From Veillonella caviae (GTDB taxonomy: Bacteria > Bacillota > Negativicutes > Veillonellales > Veillonellaceae): 64,000 nucleotides of DNA. The notes under the pieces are model-generated. The model did not search any database. It saw nothing but the letters and a program-made list of their open reading frames with translations, and was not told where the DNA came from. The translations under genes and the position numbers were made by a program. The stretch's first letter is position 1. The number at the start of each line of letters is the position of its first letter. The stretch lies in contig NZ_RQUY01000003.1 of assembly GCF_003992125.1 (NCBI RefSeq), positions 1-64,000 of the forward strand, in the 5' to 3' direction. Shown here in pieces: positions 45,515-56,430 of this stretch.

Positions 45515-46551
45515 TGAAACGCTGGATGGCATTTAGTGTATTATCGCTTTTTATTATCGCTATGCTAAGCTATGGCATTTTTTATTATCACGAAGAGCAA
45601 GTAGAGCGAGCAAAAGTGCCTATTAAAGGGGAAATTACGGTTTATACCGATTTGCCTAATAATTTGACAACTCTCTTAGCGGATAAGTATTTAGAAGAGC
45701 GTAATGTAAAAGTTACTATATTGCCTCTTACAGAGGAACAGATGACACAACGTGTTAACTCTAGTTTAGCTGATACATCAGGTGATATAGTACTTACATC
45801 GGAAGATAATCTCGTTATGGGGGCACAAAAAGATAAATTTTTGCCCGTTGTAAATGAGCGTATTGATGAAGTATTAGATACGTTAAAAGACGTTAACGGA
45901 TATTGGGTAGGCTTATGGTATGATCCAGTGGTATTCGTACAGCATGACAGTTTTTATAATGAAATGGGCCGTTATATTACCACTTGGAACTCCTTACAAA
46001 AACCAGGTGATTGGCGAGTTGTAATGACAGATTTTGTAGCGTCTCAAAATGCAGCTAATTTGCTTTACAATATGGTGGAATATAAAGGTGAGCCAGAGGC
46101 ATTATCTTATTTGCTCGCATTAAAACCACATATAATGCAACATGCTAAATTTTTATCTACACCGATTCGTTTGACAGCACTAGGTGAATCAGATATTGGA
46201 ATTGGAAATTTATCTGATGCACAGCAATATGTGCGTCATTCGTACCCTGTTAAAATTATTTACCCTGGTGATGGTACGTCATATTATGTAACGGGTGCGG
46301 CTGTTCAAAAAAATTCTAAACATAAAACTGAAAGCATCGAATTTATTACATGGTTATTATCCGCAGATACGGCTAAATATATGAAGGATAATAATTTTGC
46401 CTATATATTCACGAATCCAGAGGTGGTAGAACCATTAGATTCTCTTGGTCGCAGCCTCGTGCTATGGCCTATTAATGGCGGTTATACATTAGAGGGTAAA
46501 CAATTGCTATTAAATCATTGGGTGAGCCAAGTTCGTTTTCGCCGAGAATAA
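45514..46551 (+). CDS. Orphan extracellular solute-binding protein (class II, iron-type-like)
   Basis: 345-residue periplasmic-binding-type protein. An N-terminal hydrophobic segment (about 6-26) has no lipobox and no obvious cleavage site, so it may stay as a membrane anchor. The mature part opens with ITVYTDLPNNLTTLLADKY, like FbpA/AfuA ferric- or phosphonate-binding proteins, and ends with ITWLLSADTAKYMKDNN, also typical. No permease or ATPase is near; it is translationally coupled to the YgiQ gene. Ligand unknown; it may work with a transporter elsewhere or be a sensor. Confidence 0.75.
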   Translation: MKRWMAFSVLSLFIIAMLSYGIFYYHEEQVERAKVPIKGEITVYTDLPNNLTTLLADKYLEERNVKVTILPLTEEQMTQRVNSSLADTSGDIVLTSEDNLVMGAQKDKFLPVVNERIDEVLDTLKDVNGYWVGLWYDPVVFVQHDSFYNEMGRYITTWNSLQKPGDWRVVMTDFVASQNAANLLYNMVEYKGEPEALSYLLALKPHIMQHAKFLSTPIRLTALGESDIGIGNLSDAQQYVRHSYPVKIIYPGDGTSYYVTGAAVQKNSKHKTESIEFITWLLSADTAKYMKDNNFAYIFTNPEVVEPLDSLGRSLVLWPINGGYTLEGKQLLLNHWVSQVRFRRE

Positions 46552-46681
46552 TAGGTTTCTACCGAGATAGATATATTGTAAAATTTAGATATCATATATG
46601 CGCGCCCTGTAAGCAGAGGAATTACATGATAATTAATGAATATGATTTTAGTTATAGAGGTAAAAATAGAAAGGAAATAGA

Positions 46682-48031
46682 ATGTCCAAATTGCTAGGAT
46701 ATATTAGCCTAGGTTGTGCTAAAAATTTGGTAGACACAGAGGTTATGCTCGGTCTATTAAAGGATAATGGATATGCCATTACCGAAAATTTAAGTGAAGC
46801 TGATTTAATCGTTATTAATACATGTACTTTTATAGAAAAGGCGAAAGTTGAGTCTATTAATACGATTCTAGAGGCTGCTCAATACAAAGACATTGGTCGT
46901 TGCAAAGGTCTTATCGTAGCAGGATGCTTGAGCCAACAATATCAAGATGAGTTATTTACAGAAATTCCAGAAATTGATGCCCTCATCGGTACTGGTGCAT
47001 GGGATCAAATTATGGTCGCTGTAGATGCTATCGAACATGGTAATCGCAGCTGTATCATGGAAAACATTACGAATATCTATGATGAAAGAATGCCTCGTAT
47101 TCAAACGACACCTCGTTATAGTGCATATGTAAAAATTGCAGAAGGATGTAATAATGGATGTACATTTTGCATCATTCCTAAGGTGCGCGGCGCTTTTAGA
47201 AGTCGTACCATTGAATCTATTAAAACAGAAGTAGAGCGCTTAGCTACATCTGGTGTTAAAGAAATCGTTCTTATTGCCCAAGATACAACGAGTTATGGCA
47301 TCGACTTAAATGATGGTAAGCCATTACTCACTACATTGCTCAAGGAATTGACTACTGTGGAGGGCATCGAATGGATTCGCATGCTCTACTTATATCCAAC
47401 TTTCTTTAGCGGTGAGTTATTAGATATCATCGTTAATGAACCGAAATTATGTAAATATGTAGATATTCCATTGCAACATGTGAATAATGATATTTTAAAA
47501 CAAATGAATCGTCGTGATTCTCGTGAAGATATCGAACGCTTGCTGAAAACAATTAGAAATGCGCCAACCCATGTTACATTGCGCACATCTATTATCGTAG
47601 GATTTCCTGGGGAAACAGATGAACAATTTGCGGAACTTTGTGAATTTGTAAAAGATATAAAATTTGATAATATGGGGGTATTTACATACTCTCAAGAAGA
47701 GGGGACTGTCGCAGGGGCTCGTGAGGATCAAGTGCCAGAAGAGGTAAAAGAAGAGCGCTACCATACATTGATGTCTATTCAGGCGGCTATTTCAGAAGAA
47801 AATAATCGTGAATTAGAAGGGTCTATTGACTATGCTATGGTAGAAGAACTAGAAGAAGGGGATCACAATACTGTGCTTGCTAAAGGTCGATTAAAATCCC
47901 AAGCCCCAGATGTAGATGGTAGTATGTATATCGAAGACTGTGGCAATCGGTTAAAACCTGGTGATATCATTAAGGTTCAAGTAAATCAAGGATTTGCTTA
48001 TGATGTAGTGGCTACCATTGTAGAGGACTAA
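46682..48031 (+). CDS. rimO: Ribosomal protein S12 methylthiotransferase RimO
   Basis: Radical SAM enzyme that adds a methylthio group to an Asp of ribosomal protein S12. 449 residues: N-terminal MTTase domain with three cluster cysteines (SLGCAKN, NTCTFI, AGCLSQ), radical SAM CNNGCTFC (near 152-159) and C-terminal TRAM domain. RimO is favoured over MiaB by SLGCAKNLVDTE. RBS AAAGGAAA. 18 bases separate it from cinA. Confidence 0.94.
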   Translation: MSKLLGYISLGCAKNLVDTEVMLGLLKDNGYAITENLSEADLIVINTCTFIEKAKVESINTILEAAQYKDIGRCKGLIVAGCLSQQYQDELFTEIPEIDALIGTGAWDQIMVAVDAIEHGNRSCIMENITNIYDERMPRIQTTPRYSAYVKIAEGCNNGCTFCIIPKVRGAFRSRTIESIKTEVERLATSGVKEIVLIAQDTTSYGIDLNDGKPLLTTLLKELTTVEGIEWIRMLYLYPTFFSGELLDIIVNEPKLCKYVDIPLQHVNNDILKQMNRRDSREDIERLLKTIRNAPTHVTLRTSIIVGFPGETDEQFAELCEFVKDIKFDNMGVFTYSQEEGTVAGAREDQVPEEVKEERYHTLMSIQAAISEENNRELEGSIDYAMVEELEEGDHNTVLAKGRLKSQAPDVDGSMYIEDCGNRLKPGDIIKVQVNQGFAYDVVATIVED

Positions 48032-48049
48032 TGGTACAGGAGGTATACG

Positions 48050-49297
48050 ATGATTGTAGAATTAATCTCTACGGGTTCTGAATTACTTCTAGGTGATACG
48101 ATAAATACAAATGTATCTTGGCTTGCCAAGGAATTAAATAAACTAGGATATACTGTTGCTTATCAGACTGTGGTGGGTGATAATTACGAGCGCATGGCGG
48201 AGGTATTTTCCAAGGCTGCATCGCGGGCTGATATTGTTATTTCTACTGGTGGACTAGGACCTACACAAGGTGATATTACACGACAAGTGCTAGCTAATGC
48301 TATTGATAAAGATATTGTCTTTAATGAGTTGGCTATGGAGGAAGTAAAACGTTTTTTTAAACGTGTTAATCGCCCTATGCCTGATGCTAGTCGCCGTGAA
48401 GCACTGTTGCCAGAAGGATCAGAGGTATTGCACAATCCTGTAGGTGTTGCTCCAGGTGTGGTGACTGTAGCCGATGATATTACATTCGTTTTATTACCAG
48501 GGCCTCCTGGTGAAATGAAAGGTATGTTTACTGAAAGTTTAGTGCCTTATTTACAAAATCGATTTGGAGTGCAAGGAGTTGTAACCTCCTATCGATATGG
48601 TGTGTATGATATTCGAGAAATCGATTTAGAAGAACGATTAATGGATCTTATCAAATCCCAATCGAATCCAACTATTGCATTACTTATTAAAAAAGGGTAT
48701 ATCGAAGTACGCATTACTGCAAAAGCCAATACTCGAGAAGAAGCTGATATTTTGTTGCAACCATGGGATACTATAATTCGTAAACGATTAGGTGCGCAGA
48801 TAGGTCGAGATTTGACTATATCTATGGAGGATACATTAGGGGCTACTTTAAAAGAGGTAAAAGGGTCCATTAGTACTGCTGAATCTTGTACAGCTGGTTT
48901 AGTGGGCAAATTGTTAACTAATGTGAGTGGTAGTAGTGATTATTATAGGGGTGGCATTATATCTTATAGTGATGATATAAAACATCGAATGTTAGGTATA
49001 TCTCAGGATATGCTTGATACCTACGGCGCTGTTAGTGAGCAGGTAGCAAAAGCTATGGCAGAAGGCGCTCGTAAGGTTATTAATACTACCTATGCTGTAT
49101 CTACTACAGGTATTGCTGGCCCTGGTGGTGGTAGTGTAGAAAAACCTGTAGGCCTTGTATGGTTTGGTATTGCAGGACCAAAAGGCACGGTGGCACATAA
49201 AGCTAATTTAATTGGCAATCGAGAAGGTATTAGACAGAGTGCAGCAGAGTTGGCACTATATTATATGAATCTATATATTCAAGAAACGAGGATGTAA
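48050..49297 (+). CDS. cinA: CinA-like protein (NMN deamidase domain)
   Basis: 415 residues. N-terminal MoCF/molybdopterin-binding-like domain (about 1-170; [15 protein letters not shown] and [14 protein letters not shown]) linked to ADP-ribose pyrophosphatase activity in some members, and a C-terminal nicotinamide-nucleotide deamidase domain (about 250-410; [12 protein letters not shown] and TGIAGPGGG). It precedes recA by one base, a classical pairing. RBS AGGAGG at 48039-48044. Confidence 0.95.
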   Translation: MIVELISTGSELLLGDTINTNVSWLAKELNKLGYTVAYQTVVGDNYERMAEVFSKAASRADIVISTGGLGPTQGDITRQVLANAIDKDIVFNELAMEEVKRFFKRVNRPMPDASRREALLPEGSEVLHNPVGVAPGVVTVADDITFVLLPGPPGEMKGMFTESLVPYLQNRFGVQGVVTSYRYGVYDIREIDLEERLMDLIKSQSNPTIALLIKKGYIEVRITAKANTREEADILLQPWDTIIRKRLGAQIGRDLTISMEDTLGATLKEVKGSISTAESCTAGLVGKLLTNVSGSSDYYRGGIISYSDDIKHRMLGISQDMLDTYGAVSEQVAKAMAEGARKVINTTYAVSTTGIAGPGGGSVEKPVGLVWFGIAGPKGTVAHKANLIGNREGIRQSAAELALYYMNLYIQETRM

Positions 49298-49298
49298 A

Positions 49299-50339
49299 AT
49301 GGCTCAAGATGGTAGACAAACAGCGTTAGATAACGCGTTAAAACAAATTGAAAAAGATTTTGGTAAAGGTGCCATCATGCGCCTTGGTGAAGCCGCAGAT
49401 CGTATGAATGTGGCTGTAATTTCTTCTGGGTCCCTTGCTATAGACTTGGCTGTTGGTGTAGGGGGATTCCCTCGTGGCCGTGTAATTGAAATTTACGGAC
49501 CAGAATCTTCTGGTAAAACTACCGTAGCATTACATGCTGTAGCGGAAGCACAAAAACAAGGCGGCATTGCTGCTTTCATCGATGCAGAACACGCTATGGA
49601 TCCTGTATATGCCCGTAATTTAGGTGTAGATATTAATAATCTATTAATTTCTCAACCAGATAATGGTGAACAAGCATTAGAAATCACTGAAGCTCTTGTT
49701 CGCAGTGGTGCTGTAGATATTGTCGTCGTTGATTCCGTTGCAGCATTGGTACCAAAAGCGGAAATTGAAGGTGAAATGGGCGATGCTCAAGTAGGCCTTC
49801 ATGCTCGTTTGATGAGTAAAGCTTTGCGTAAATTGACAGGGACTATTAATAAAACCAATACAGTAGTTATTTTTATTAATCAATTACGTGAAAAAGTGGG
49901 CGTCATGTTTGGTAATCCTGAAACGACAACTGGTGGTCGTGCGCTTAAATTCTATTCCTCCGTACGTCTTGATGTACGTAAAGGAGAATTGATTAAATTG
50001 AATAATGAAAATGTAGGTGCTCGCACTAAAGTAAAAATTGTTAAAAATAAAGTGGCTCCACCATTTAAAACGGCTGAATTCGATTTGATGTATGGCAAGG
50101 GGATTTCCAAAGAAGGCACCCTCATTGATATCGGTACTAATATGGAAATTATCAAGAAATCTGGTGCATGGTATTCCTATAATGGGGATCGTATGGGTCA
50201 AGGTAAAGAAGCAGCTAAACAGTTTTTACACGATAACCCACAAGTATCTGAAGAAATTGAACGCATCATTCGCGACACATTGGCAGCTGAGCCAGAAGCA
50301 TTAGATGTAGTAGGCGAAGAAGTATTTGAAGAAGAATAA
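49299..50339 (+). CDS. recA: Recombinase RecA
   Basis: 346 residues. Walker [10 protein letters not shown] (about 66-74), [12 protein letters not shown], and the loop region [23 protein letters not shown] are intact; C-terminal acidic tail EEVFEEE. Catalyses strand exchange and SOS induction. I see no obvious LexA/DinR box upstream because only one base separates it from cinA. A terminator follows immediately. Confidence 0.98.
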   Translation: MAQDGRQTALDNALKQIEKDFGKGAIMRLGEAADRMNVAVISSGSLAIDLAVGVGGFPRGRVIEIYGPESSGKTTVALHAVAEAQKQGGIAAFIDAEHAMDPVYARNLGVDINNLLISQPDNGEQALEITEALVRSGAVDIVVVDSVAALVPKAEIEGEMGDAQVGLHARLMSKALRKLTGTINKTNTVVIFINQLREKVGVMFGNPETTTGGRALKFYSSVRLDVRKGELIKLNNENVGARTKVKIVKNKVAPPFKTAEFDLMYGKGISKEGTLIDIGTNMEIIKKSGAWYSYNGDRMGQGKEAAKQFLHDNPQVSEEIERIIRDTLAAEPEALDVVGEEVFEEE

Positions 50340-50340
50340 G

Positions 50341-50367
50341 AAAAGGGCTACATGGTAGCCCTTTTTT
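50341..50367 (+). terminator. Terminator between recA and recX
   Basis: 11-bp perfect stem (50341-50351 with 50355-50365), T-run; it begins one base after the recA stop and ends 16 bases before recX, so read-through would reduce recX relative to recA. Confidence 0.85.
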
Positions 50368-50383
50368 GTCAGTTGAGGTTAGT

Positions 50384-50863
50384 ATGAGTAATAATTTAGT
50401 GCGTGAATCTAGTAGCACTATGTTTTCTGAAGAGGAAAAACATAAGGCCTTAGAGCAAGCGTATCGATTTTTGGCACAACGCTTCTTGAGCGCTTTTGAA
50501 CTGCGACAAAAGATGAAACGTAAACAAATCGATAATGATCTTATTGATTATGTGGAGGAGCGACTTATCTACTATGATTACATTAACGATGAGCGTTTAT
50601 CGCATCAAGTGTTACGATATTTAATGGAGGAACAGAAGTACGGCACTTTTATGATTAAACAAAAAATGAAGTTGCGCGGCTTAGATGTGCCATTAGATAT
50701 TAATAGTTACGATGAACTAAGTGCTGGATTTCGTGTAACTGAGAAGAAATATGGTGCTACATTAGGAAAGATTTCTAAACTGAAGGTTATGAATTTTTTG
50801 AAGAATAGAGGCTTTTCTATGAGTACTATATCGCAAATTTGCCGCGAATTTTATAGTGACTAA
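50384..50863 (+). CDS. recX: RecX regulator of RecA
   Basis: 159 residues of three-helix repeats; the family pattern is seen in AYRFLAQRFLSAFELRQKMKR and YDYINDERLSHQVLRYL. RecX caps RecA filaments. ATG 50384 follows GAGGT (50375-50379). The recA terminator just upstream matches the low RecX:RecA ratio usual in bacteria. Confidence 0.88.
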   Translation: MSNNLVRESSSTMFSEEEKHKALEQAYRFLAQRFLSAFELRQKMKRKQIDNDLIDYVEERLIYYDYINDERLSHQVLRYLMEEQKYGTFMIKQKMKLRGLDVPLDINSYDELSAGFRVTEKKYGATLGKISKLKVMNFLKNRGFSMSTISQICREFYSD

Positions 50864-50946
50864 AACTTCGTAAATATATATTCAAATAGAATAGAAATAC
50901 ATTTATGTATCTCGTTTTAGCTAGTTTTAAAGGTCTATACAAACCC

Positions 50947-50970
50947 CGCCCGTTCTTGACAGAACGGGCG
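50947..50970 (+). repeat. Perfect GC-rich hairpin between recX and rny
   Basis: 10-bp perfect stem CGCCCGTTCT/AGAACGGGCG (50947-50956 with 50961-50970), TGAC loop. No T-run follows on either strand, so it is not a normal terminator; it may be a structured part of the rny leader. Confidence 0.55.
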
Positions 50971-51086
50971 TTCAAGTCTAAAATTAATATAGCCAAACTA
51001 AACATTTTTTTAGTAGGTCTTTTCATTTGGTATATAAATCAGGAACAATGGGTGTGGTACCCGTACTAGAATCTTAGGAGGTGAGA

Positions 51087-52625
51087 GTGATTTTAGAATA
51101 TAGTCTAATTGCAGTGGTAATGGTACTGATTGGACTAGGGGTAGGCTATTTTTTACGAAAAAATATTGCTGAAGGAAAACTGAATCAAGCTGAGCAAGAA
51201 GCTGCACGTATCGTCGCAAATGGTGAACGTATGGCTGAGTCTAAAAAGAAAGAAGCTTTATTAGAAGCAAAAGAAGAAATTCATAAGCTTCGTTCCGATG
51301 TGGATCGAGAAAATAAAGAACGTCGTTCTGAATTACAACGTTTAGAGCGCCGTATTCTTCAAAAAGAAGAATCTTTAGATAAAAAATTAGACAATATTGA
51401 GCACAAAGAGGAAGCTTTACATCGCAAAGAAGCTGACTTAGTCCAAAACCAAGCAAAGGTTGAGGCTTTGTATGATAAGCAAATGGCAGAATTGGAACGT
51501 ATTTCTGGGATGACTTTTGATGAGGCTCGGAATATTTTGCTTACAAATGTGGAACAAGAGATTCGTCATGAAACAGCTATTATGGTTAAAGAAATGGAAC
51601 AGCAAGCGAAAGACGATGCAGAGAAAAAAGCAAAGGAGATTATTTCCAGTGCTATTCAACGTTGTGCTGCTGACCATGTGGCAGAAACAACTGTTTCTGT
51701 TGTGGCTTTACCTAATGACGAAATGAAAGGTCGTATTATCGGTCGTGAGGGTCGAAATATTCGTGCTCTTGAAACATTGACTGGTATTGATCTTATTATT
51801 GATGATACACCAGAAGCAGTTATTTTATCTGGTTTTGATCCTATTCGACGTGAAGTAGCGCGTATCGCTTTGGAAAAATTAATCGTCGATGGGCGTATCC
51901 ATCCAGCTCGAATTGAAGAGATGGTGGCAAAAGCGCGTAAAGAGGTAGACCAAACGATTAAAGAAGCTGGCGAACAAGCAACTTTTGAAGCTGATGTTCA
52001 TGGCTTACATCCTGAAATTGTAAAAATTTTAGGTCGTTTGAAATACCGTACTAGTTATGGTCAAAATGTGTTAAAACATTCTATTGAAGTATCCCACTTG
52101 GCAGGCTTAATGGCAGCGGAACTTGGTTGTGACGTAACATTGGCTAAACGAGGTGGTTTAATCCATGATATTGGTAAGGCGTTAGATCGTGAAATCGAAG
52201 GGTCTCACGTTGAAATCGGCGTTGATGTAGCACGTAAATATCGTGAAAGTGCGGCTGTAATCAATTGTATTGGTGCTCATCATGGTGATGAAGAATTCCA
52301 AACTGTTGAAGCTGTTCTTGTCGCCGCCGCTGATGCCATTTCGGCAGCTCGTCCAGGAGCCCGCAGAGAAACGTTAGAAAATTATTTGAAACGTTTAGCA
52401 AAATTAGAAGAAATTGCTGAATCTTTTGACGGCGTTGAAAAATGTTTTGCTATTCAAGCAGGTCGCGAAATTCGAGTTGTTGTAAAACCGGATAAGATTG
52501 ATGAAGCTGAATCTACATTGCTTGTTCGAGATATTGTAAAACGCATTGAATCTGAATTAGAATACCCAGGTCAAATCAAGGTTGTTATCATTCGTGAAAC
52601 ACGCGTTGTAGATTACGCAAAATAA
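51087..52625 (+). CDS. rny: Ribonuclease Y
   Basis: Membrane-anchored endoribonuclease that starts mRNA decay. About 512 residues: N-terminal TM (about 5-22), long coiled coil (25-200), KH domain with [12 protein letters not shown] (near 213), HD domain ([17 protein letters not shown] and GLIHDIGKA). Start GTG 51087 is 5 bases behind TAGGAGGT; the GTG at 51081 lies inside that site. RNase G is also present at 17699. Confidence 0.96.
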   Translation: MILEYSLIAVVMVLIGLGVGYFLRKNIAEGKLNQAEQEAARIVANGERMAESKKKEALLEAKEEIHKLRSDVDRENKERRSELQRLERRILQKEESLDKKLDNIEHKEEALHRKEADLVQNQAKVEALYDKQMAELERISGMTFDEARNILLTNVEQEIRHETAIMVKEMEQQAKDDAEKKAKEIISSAIQRCAADHVAETTVSVVALPNDEMKGRIIGREGRNIRALETLTGIDLIIDDTPEAVILSGFDPIRREVARIALEKLIVDGRIHPARIEEMVAKARKEVDQTIKEAGEQATFEADVHGLHPEIVKILGRLKYRTSYGQNVLKHSIEVSHLAGLMAAELGCDVTLAKRGGLIHDIGKALDREIEGSHVEIGVDVARKYRESAAVINCIGAHHGDEEFQTVEAVLVAAADAISAARPGARRETLENYLKRLAKLEEIAESFDGVEKCFAIQAGREIRVVVKPDKIDEAESTLLVRDIVKRIESELEYPGQIKVVIIRETRVVDYAK

Positions 52626-52642
52626 GCGTATTGTATAATATA

Positions 52643-52676
52643 AATAATAGGCTGCAATTTATTGCAGCCTATTATT
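52643..52676 (+). terminator. Terminator after rny
   Basis: 15-bp perfect stem (52643-52657 with 52662-52676), 4-base loop; the T-run is weak and contained in the 3' arm. Confidence 0.65.
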
Positions 52677-52968
52677 ATCGTTAGTTAATAGTATGTTCTA
52701 GTAAACACATGTAACTATTAGTGGACTATTCATATGCATATAGTTATATATAAATTTATTTGCAATTAATGGAAAATCATTATTTATATATTGATTATCC
52801 ACAAAAAGGATTTTACAGAGTTTTATCGAATATAGAATTATAGAAGAGCGTTTATTAGCATTTTATTGTTGGAATATGAATATCTTTAATATTAGAAATG
52901 CTATAGGTTGTACTCGTTAATTCATCTATAGTTGTATAGTCGATAAAAACGTAAGGAGGTGTTATGAT
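52677..52968. other. Gap upstream of dnaG with one perfect DnaA box
   Basis: AT-rich. The sequence TTATCCACA at 52795-52803 is a perfect DnaA box, but I find only one, so this is not an origin. At the end is the AAGGAGGTG site of dnaG. No gene is visible. Confidence 0.5.
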
Positions 52969-54726
52969 ATGAGCCGATATTTTGATAATGAGTTAATCGA
53001 ACGAATAAAGGATGCCAATGATATCGTATCTATCGTATCAGAACACGTAGCGTTAAAGAAAAAGGGCAAAAATTATTGGGGTTGCTGTCCTTTTCATAAT
53101 GAAAAAACACCGTCCTTTAGCGTAGCTCCAGAAAAAGGTTTTTATTACTGCTTTGGTTGTCATGCATCAGGGAATTCAATTAAATTCCTCATGGAAATAG
53201 AAGGTATTAGCTTTGTAGAGGCCTTAGAAAAACTTGCCAATCGCGCTAATATTCCCTTGCCAGAGGCGAAATTGTCTCCAGCGGTGCGAGCTCGTGAAGA
53301 ACATCGTAAAAAATTATATGAAGCATCCGAACTGGCAGCTAAATTTTTCCACAATTGTTTGCTCCAAACATCTATGGGCAAGGTAGGCCTTGAATATTTG
53401 AAAAAACGAGGTCTCACGGATGAAACCATTAATAATTTTAGATTAGGATTTGCCCCTGATGGGTGGGATCGATTATACAAGGCATTCAAAGAACGTGGTA
53501 TAGAAGAATCAATCCTTATAGAATTGAATTTGGTTCGGAAAAATGATAAAGGTGGAGTGTATGATTTTTTCCGCAATCGAATTATGTTTCCTATTATGGA
53601 TGGAAAGGGGCGGGTCGTTGGTTTTGGCGGTCGCGTCATGGATGACAGTACACCGAAATATTTAAATTCGCCGGAATCGCAAATTTTTGAAAAAGGTAAA
53701 ATTCTATTTGCTTTTGACAAGGCGTACAAGTCCATACGAGAGTCGAAACAAGCTATCCTTGTAGAAGGTTATATGGATGTCATTTCTGCCCATAATAAAG
53801 GGATTACCAATGTAGTGGCATCTTTGGGAACTGCTTATACGCAAGACCATGGACATATTTTAATGCGTCAAGCAGAGGAAATCATCCTTGCTTATGATAT
53901 GGATGGTGCCGGACGTCAAGCTGCAACTAGGGCTATTGAGCTATTGCAAAATACGGACTTTAAGGTCCGTGTTTTAGCTATGCCAGATGGAAAAGACCCT
54001 GATGATTATATTAGGAATCATGGGCCAGAAGCATTTAGAAAACTCGTTGATAGTGCGGTGAAGCCTTTTGACTATTTGCTTAGTGAATCATTAATTAAAT
54101 ATGATATCAATGAATCGGAAGGCAAACAGGCGGTTATGGAAGCAGTATTTCCATTTATCGCCAATATTCATAATCAAACAGTTCGCGATGATGCATTAAA
54201 AGCGTTAGCATTGCCATTATGGCTCGACAACAGTACTATCTACAGATATTTTAGAAGTTACATCAGAAAAGGGAATATAGAATTAGTTAGCGAATCACAA
54301 TCTGTTCCGAAAACAATTGTATCAGGCGATGAAGATCATTTAATGGCCCTTGCCATTAATGATAACAAGGTATTACAAGATATTGTTAATTATTTGCCTT
54401 TAGAGGACTTTCAAAATATTCAATATCGGGGTATAATAGAAAAGATATACACCTTATTTATCACATCAGGTCAAATGCAAGGCGAGTCTATTGGCGAGGT
54501 GCTAACACCTGAAGAATATGAAATTTATACGAGACTTATGATGCTTGATGTGAAAGAGGCAGTGCCTGTACTTATCCGCAAGATACGACTTCATTCGTTG
54601 CGAGAACAATATAAAATGCATTCAATTATGGCGGATCAGTTAAAACGTGCAGGAGATTCGACATTTATTAGCGAATTACATAAGTGTCAGGAAATACAAA
54701 GTCTAATTAGAGAATGGTCTAAGTAG
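52969..54726 (+). CDS. dnaG: DNA primase
   Basis: Makes RNA primers for replication. 585 residues: N-terminal zinc finger ([12 protein letters not shown] and CFGC, about 40-65), TOPRIM catalytic domain with [10 protein letters not shown] (about 262) and [11 protein letters not shown] (about 308), and a C-terminal helicase-binding domain. Start ATG 52969 behind AAGGAGGTG. Followed after 20 bases by rpoD, the classic macromolecular-synthesis pair. Confidence 0.97.
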   Translation: MSRYFDNELIERIKDANDIVSIVSEHVALKKKGKNYWGCCPFHNEKTPSFSVAPEKGFYYCFGCHASGNSIKFLMEIEGISFVEALEKLANRANIPLPEAKLSPAVRAREEHRKKLYEASELAAKFFHNCLLQTSMGKVGLEYLKKRGLTDETINNFRLGFAPDGWDRLYKAFKERGIEESILIELNLVRKNDKGGVYDFFRNRIMFPIMDGKGRVVGFGGRVMDDSTPKYLNSPESQIFEKGKILFAFDKAYKSIRESKQAILVEGYMDVISAHNKGITNVVASLGTAYTQDHGHILMRQAEEIILAYDMDGAGRQAATRAIELLQNTDFKVRVLAMPDGKDPDDYIRNHGPEAFRKLVDSAVKPFDYLLSESLIKYDINESEGKQAVMEAVFPFIANIHNQTVRDDALKALALPLWLDNSTIYRYFRSYIRKGNIELVSESQSVPKTIVSGDEDHLMALAINDNKVLQDIVNYLPLEDFQNIQYRGIIEKIYTLFITSGQMQGESIGEVLTPEEYEIYTRLMMLDVKEAVPVLIRKIRLHSLREQYKMHSIMADQLKRAGDSTFISELHKCQEIQSLIREWSK

Positions 54727-54746
54727 TAGTAATAAAGGAGAGCGTT

Positions 54747-55904
54747 GTGGCTAAGAAAGTACAAAAAAGTCAAATAGAGGAGATTGTGGAACAACTTCTT
54801 GAAAAAGGCCGAAAAAACGGTGTGTTGACACAATCGGAAATTTCAGATGCTCTTCATGAGCAAGCTGAACTAACTGCAGAGCAATTAGACGATATTTATA
54901 CGACCTTTGGTAAACTCAATATCGATGTAGTGGCTGATTTAGATGTAACTGTTGAGGATGATCTTGATTCAGACGATACAGATGATGAGGATGAGTCTTC
55001 AGAAAAAAATATATCCATCGATCTTAGCATTGACGCTGGTGTCAATATTGATGATCCAGTTCGTATGTATTTGAAAGAAATCGGTCGTGTACCATTACTT
55101 TCAGCAGATGAGGAAATCGTATTAGCAAAACAAATTGAAGCTGGTGCTAAAGAGGATGCTACATATAAAGAAATTCAGCTTAGTAAAAAGGCTAAGAAGA
55201 AATTGGTAGATGCGAATTTGCGCCTTGTTGTAAGTATTGCTAAACGCTATGTTGGTAGAGGCATGCTTTTCTTGGATTTGATTCAAGAAGGTAATTTAGG
55301 TCTTATTAAAGCAGTAGATAAATTTGATTATACAAAAGGTTATAAATTTTCTACTTATGCAACATGGTGGATTCGCCAAGCTATTACGCGTGCTATTGCG
55401 GACCAAGCGAGAACTATTCGTATCCCTGTTCATATGGTGGAAACAATCAATAAATTGATTCGTATTTCTCGTCAATTGTTACAAGATAAAGGGCGAGAAC
55501 CATTGCCAGAAGAAATTGCGGAAGGCATGGGGATTACTGTAGAACGTGTTCGGGAAATTCAAAAAATTGCACAAGAGCCTGTATCTTTGGAAACGCCAAT
55601 CGGTGAAGAGGAAGATTCCCATTTGGGGGACTTCATCGAAGATCAAGATGCGATTGCTCCAGATGATGCGGCAAGCTACATCTTGTTGCAAGAACAAATC
55701 GAGGACGTATTTACATGTTTGACAGATCGAGAACAGCAAGTTCTCATTTTGCGTTTCGGTTTAAAAGACGGTAAACCTCGTACATTGGAAGAGGTAGGTC
55801 AATATTTCAATGTAACACGGGAACGTATCCGCCAAATCGAAGGTAAAGCGTTAACGAAATTACGCAATCGTGGGAAACGCGATAAAATTAAAGATTTCTT
55901 ATAA
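54747..55904 (+). CDS. rpoD: Housekeeping sigma factor (SigA/RpoD)
   Basis: 385-residue group 1 sigma factor. Region 1.1 (about 1-75) ends in an acidic stretch [13 protein letters not shown]; regions 1.2-2.4 include [32 protein letters not shown] (in part) and [10 protein letters not shown]; region 4.2 is [10 protein letters not shown]. The promoters listed here with TTGACA/TATAAT fit it. GTG start behind AAAGGAGAG. Confidence 0.98.
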   Translation: MAKKVQKSQIEEIVEQLLEKGRKNGVLTQSEISDALHEQAELTAEQLDDIYTTFGKLNIDVVADLDVTVEDDLDSDDTDDEDESSEKNISIDLSIDAGVNIDDPVRMYLKEIGRVPLLSADEEIVLAKQIEAGAKEDATYKEIQLSKKAKKKLVDANLRLVVSIAKRYVGRGMLFLDLIQEGNLGLIKAVDKFDYTKGYKFSTYATWWIRQAITRAIADQARTIRIPVHMVETINKLIRISRQLLQDKGREPLPEEIAEGMGITVERVREIQKIAQEPVSLETPIGEEEDSHLGDFIEDQDAIAPDDAASYILLQEQIEDVFTCLTDREQQVLILRFGLKDGKPRTLEEVGQYFNVTRERIRQIEGKALTKLRNRGKRDKIKDFL

Positions 55905-55911
55905 GATATTT

Positions 55912-55975
55912 AATCCAGTCCTCTATACCTGTTGTGGAGATACTCCATAGTTTGCTGTAGAGAACTGGATTTTTT
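55912..55975 (+). terminator. Terminator after rpoD
   Basis: Long branched stem: AATCCAGT with ACTGGATT (55912-55919, 55964-55971), CTCTA with TAGAG, and an inner hairpin TGGAG/CTCCA; T-run at the end. Confidence 0.88.
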
Positions 55976-55987
55976 GTTCGTCTTAGA

Positions 55988-56005
55988 TGTATCATAGATG
56001 ATACA
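55988..56005. promoter_or_regulatory. 18-bp palindrome upstream of the queD operon
   Basis: TGTATCAT and ATGATACA (55988-55995, 55998-56005) form a perfect inverted repeat with a 2-base centre. TATAAT occurs at 56041-56046 downstream. It has the look of a dimeric repressor site. No preQ1 riboswitch motif is visible. Confidence 0.45.
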
Positions 56006-56091
56006 GTACTTTCATAGAAAACTGATAAAATATTAGCTAATATAATAGTACAATATATGATGATATAGTATTAAAGGATATGGGAGATTAT

Positions 56092-56430
56092 ATGTATACA
56101 GTAACAAAGCGCCTAGAAATTAGTGCATCTCATCAATTAACATTAGATTACCCTAGCAAATGTCAACATTTACACGGACATAATTGGATTGTCACTGTTC
56201 ACGCGCGTAGTGAAACATTAGATCATAATGGGATGGTTATTGATTTCACTATCATTAAAGAAAAAATTCACGGTCGCCTTGATCACCAACATATCAATGA
56301 TGTAATGGGTGATATCAATCCTACGGCAGAAAATATGGCAAAATGGATTGCAGACCAACTAGGGCCTAAATGTTTCAAGGTGGAAGTGCAAGAATCGGAA
56401 GGAAATGTGGCTATCTATGAACGTAGTTGA
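56092..56430 (+). CDS. queD: 6-carboxytetrahydropterin synthase QueD
   Basis: Second step of queuosine precursor synthesis: dihydroneopterin triphosphate to carboxytetrahydropterin. About 112 residues with the zinc-binding His in SASHQL and HLHGHNW, and the catalytic ESEGNVAIYE near the C-terminus. ATG 56092 has GGGAG 5 bases before; ATG 56080 is possible. queE starts 14 bases before its stop, and folE follows, so the three form the front end of the queuosine pathway. Confidence 0.92.
   Translation: MYTVTKRLEISASHQLTLDYPSKCQHLHGHNWIVTVHARSETLDHNGMVIDFTIIKEKIHGRLDHQHINDVMGDINPTAENMAKWIADQLGPKCFKVEVQESEGNVAIYERS

Noticed and set aside
52677-52968. Replication origin
   Set aside because: A single DnaA box, no dnaA or dnaN gene nearby.
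53160-53735. 191-codon reverse-strand reading frame in dnaG
   Set aside because: Opposite strand to a well-supported primase, no start signals.
55976-56091. preQ1 riboswitch before queD
   Set aside because: No AGAGGTTC-like stem followed by an A-rich pseudoknot tail.
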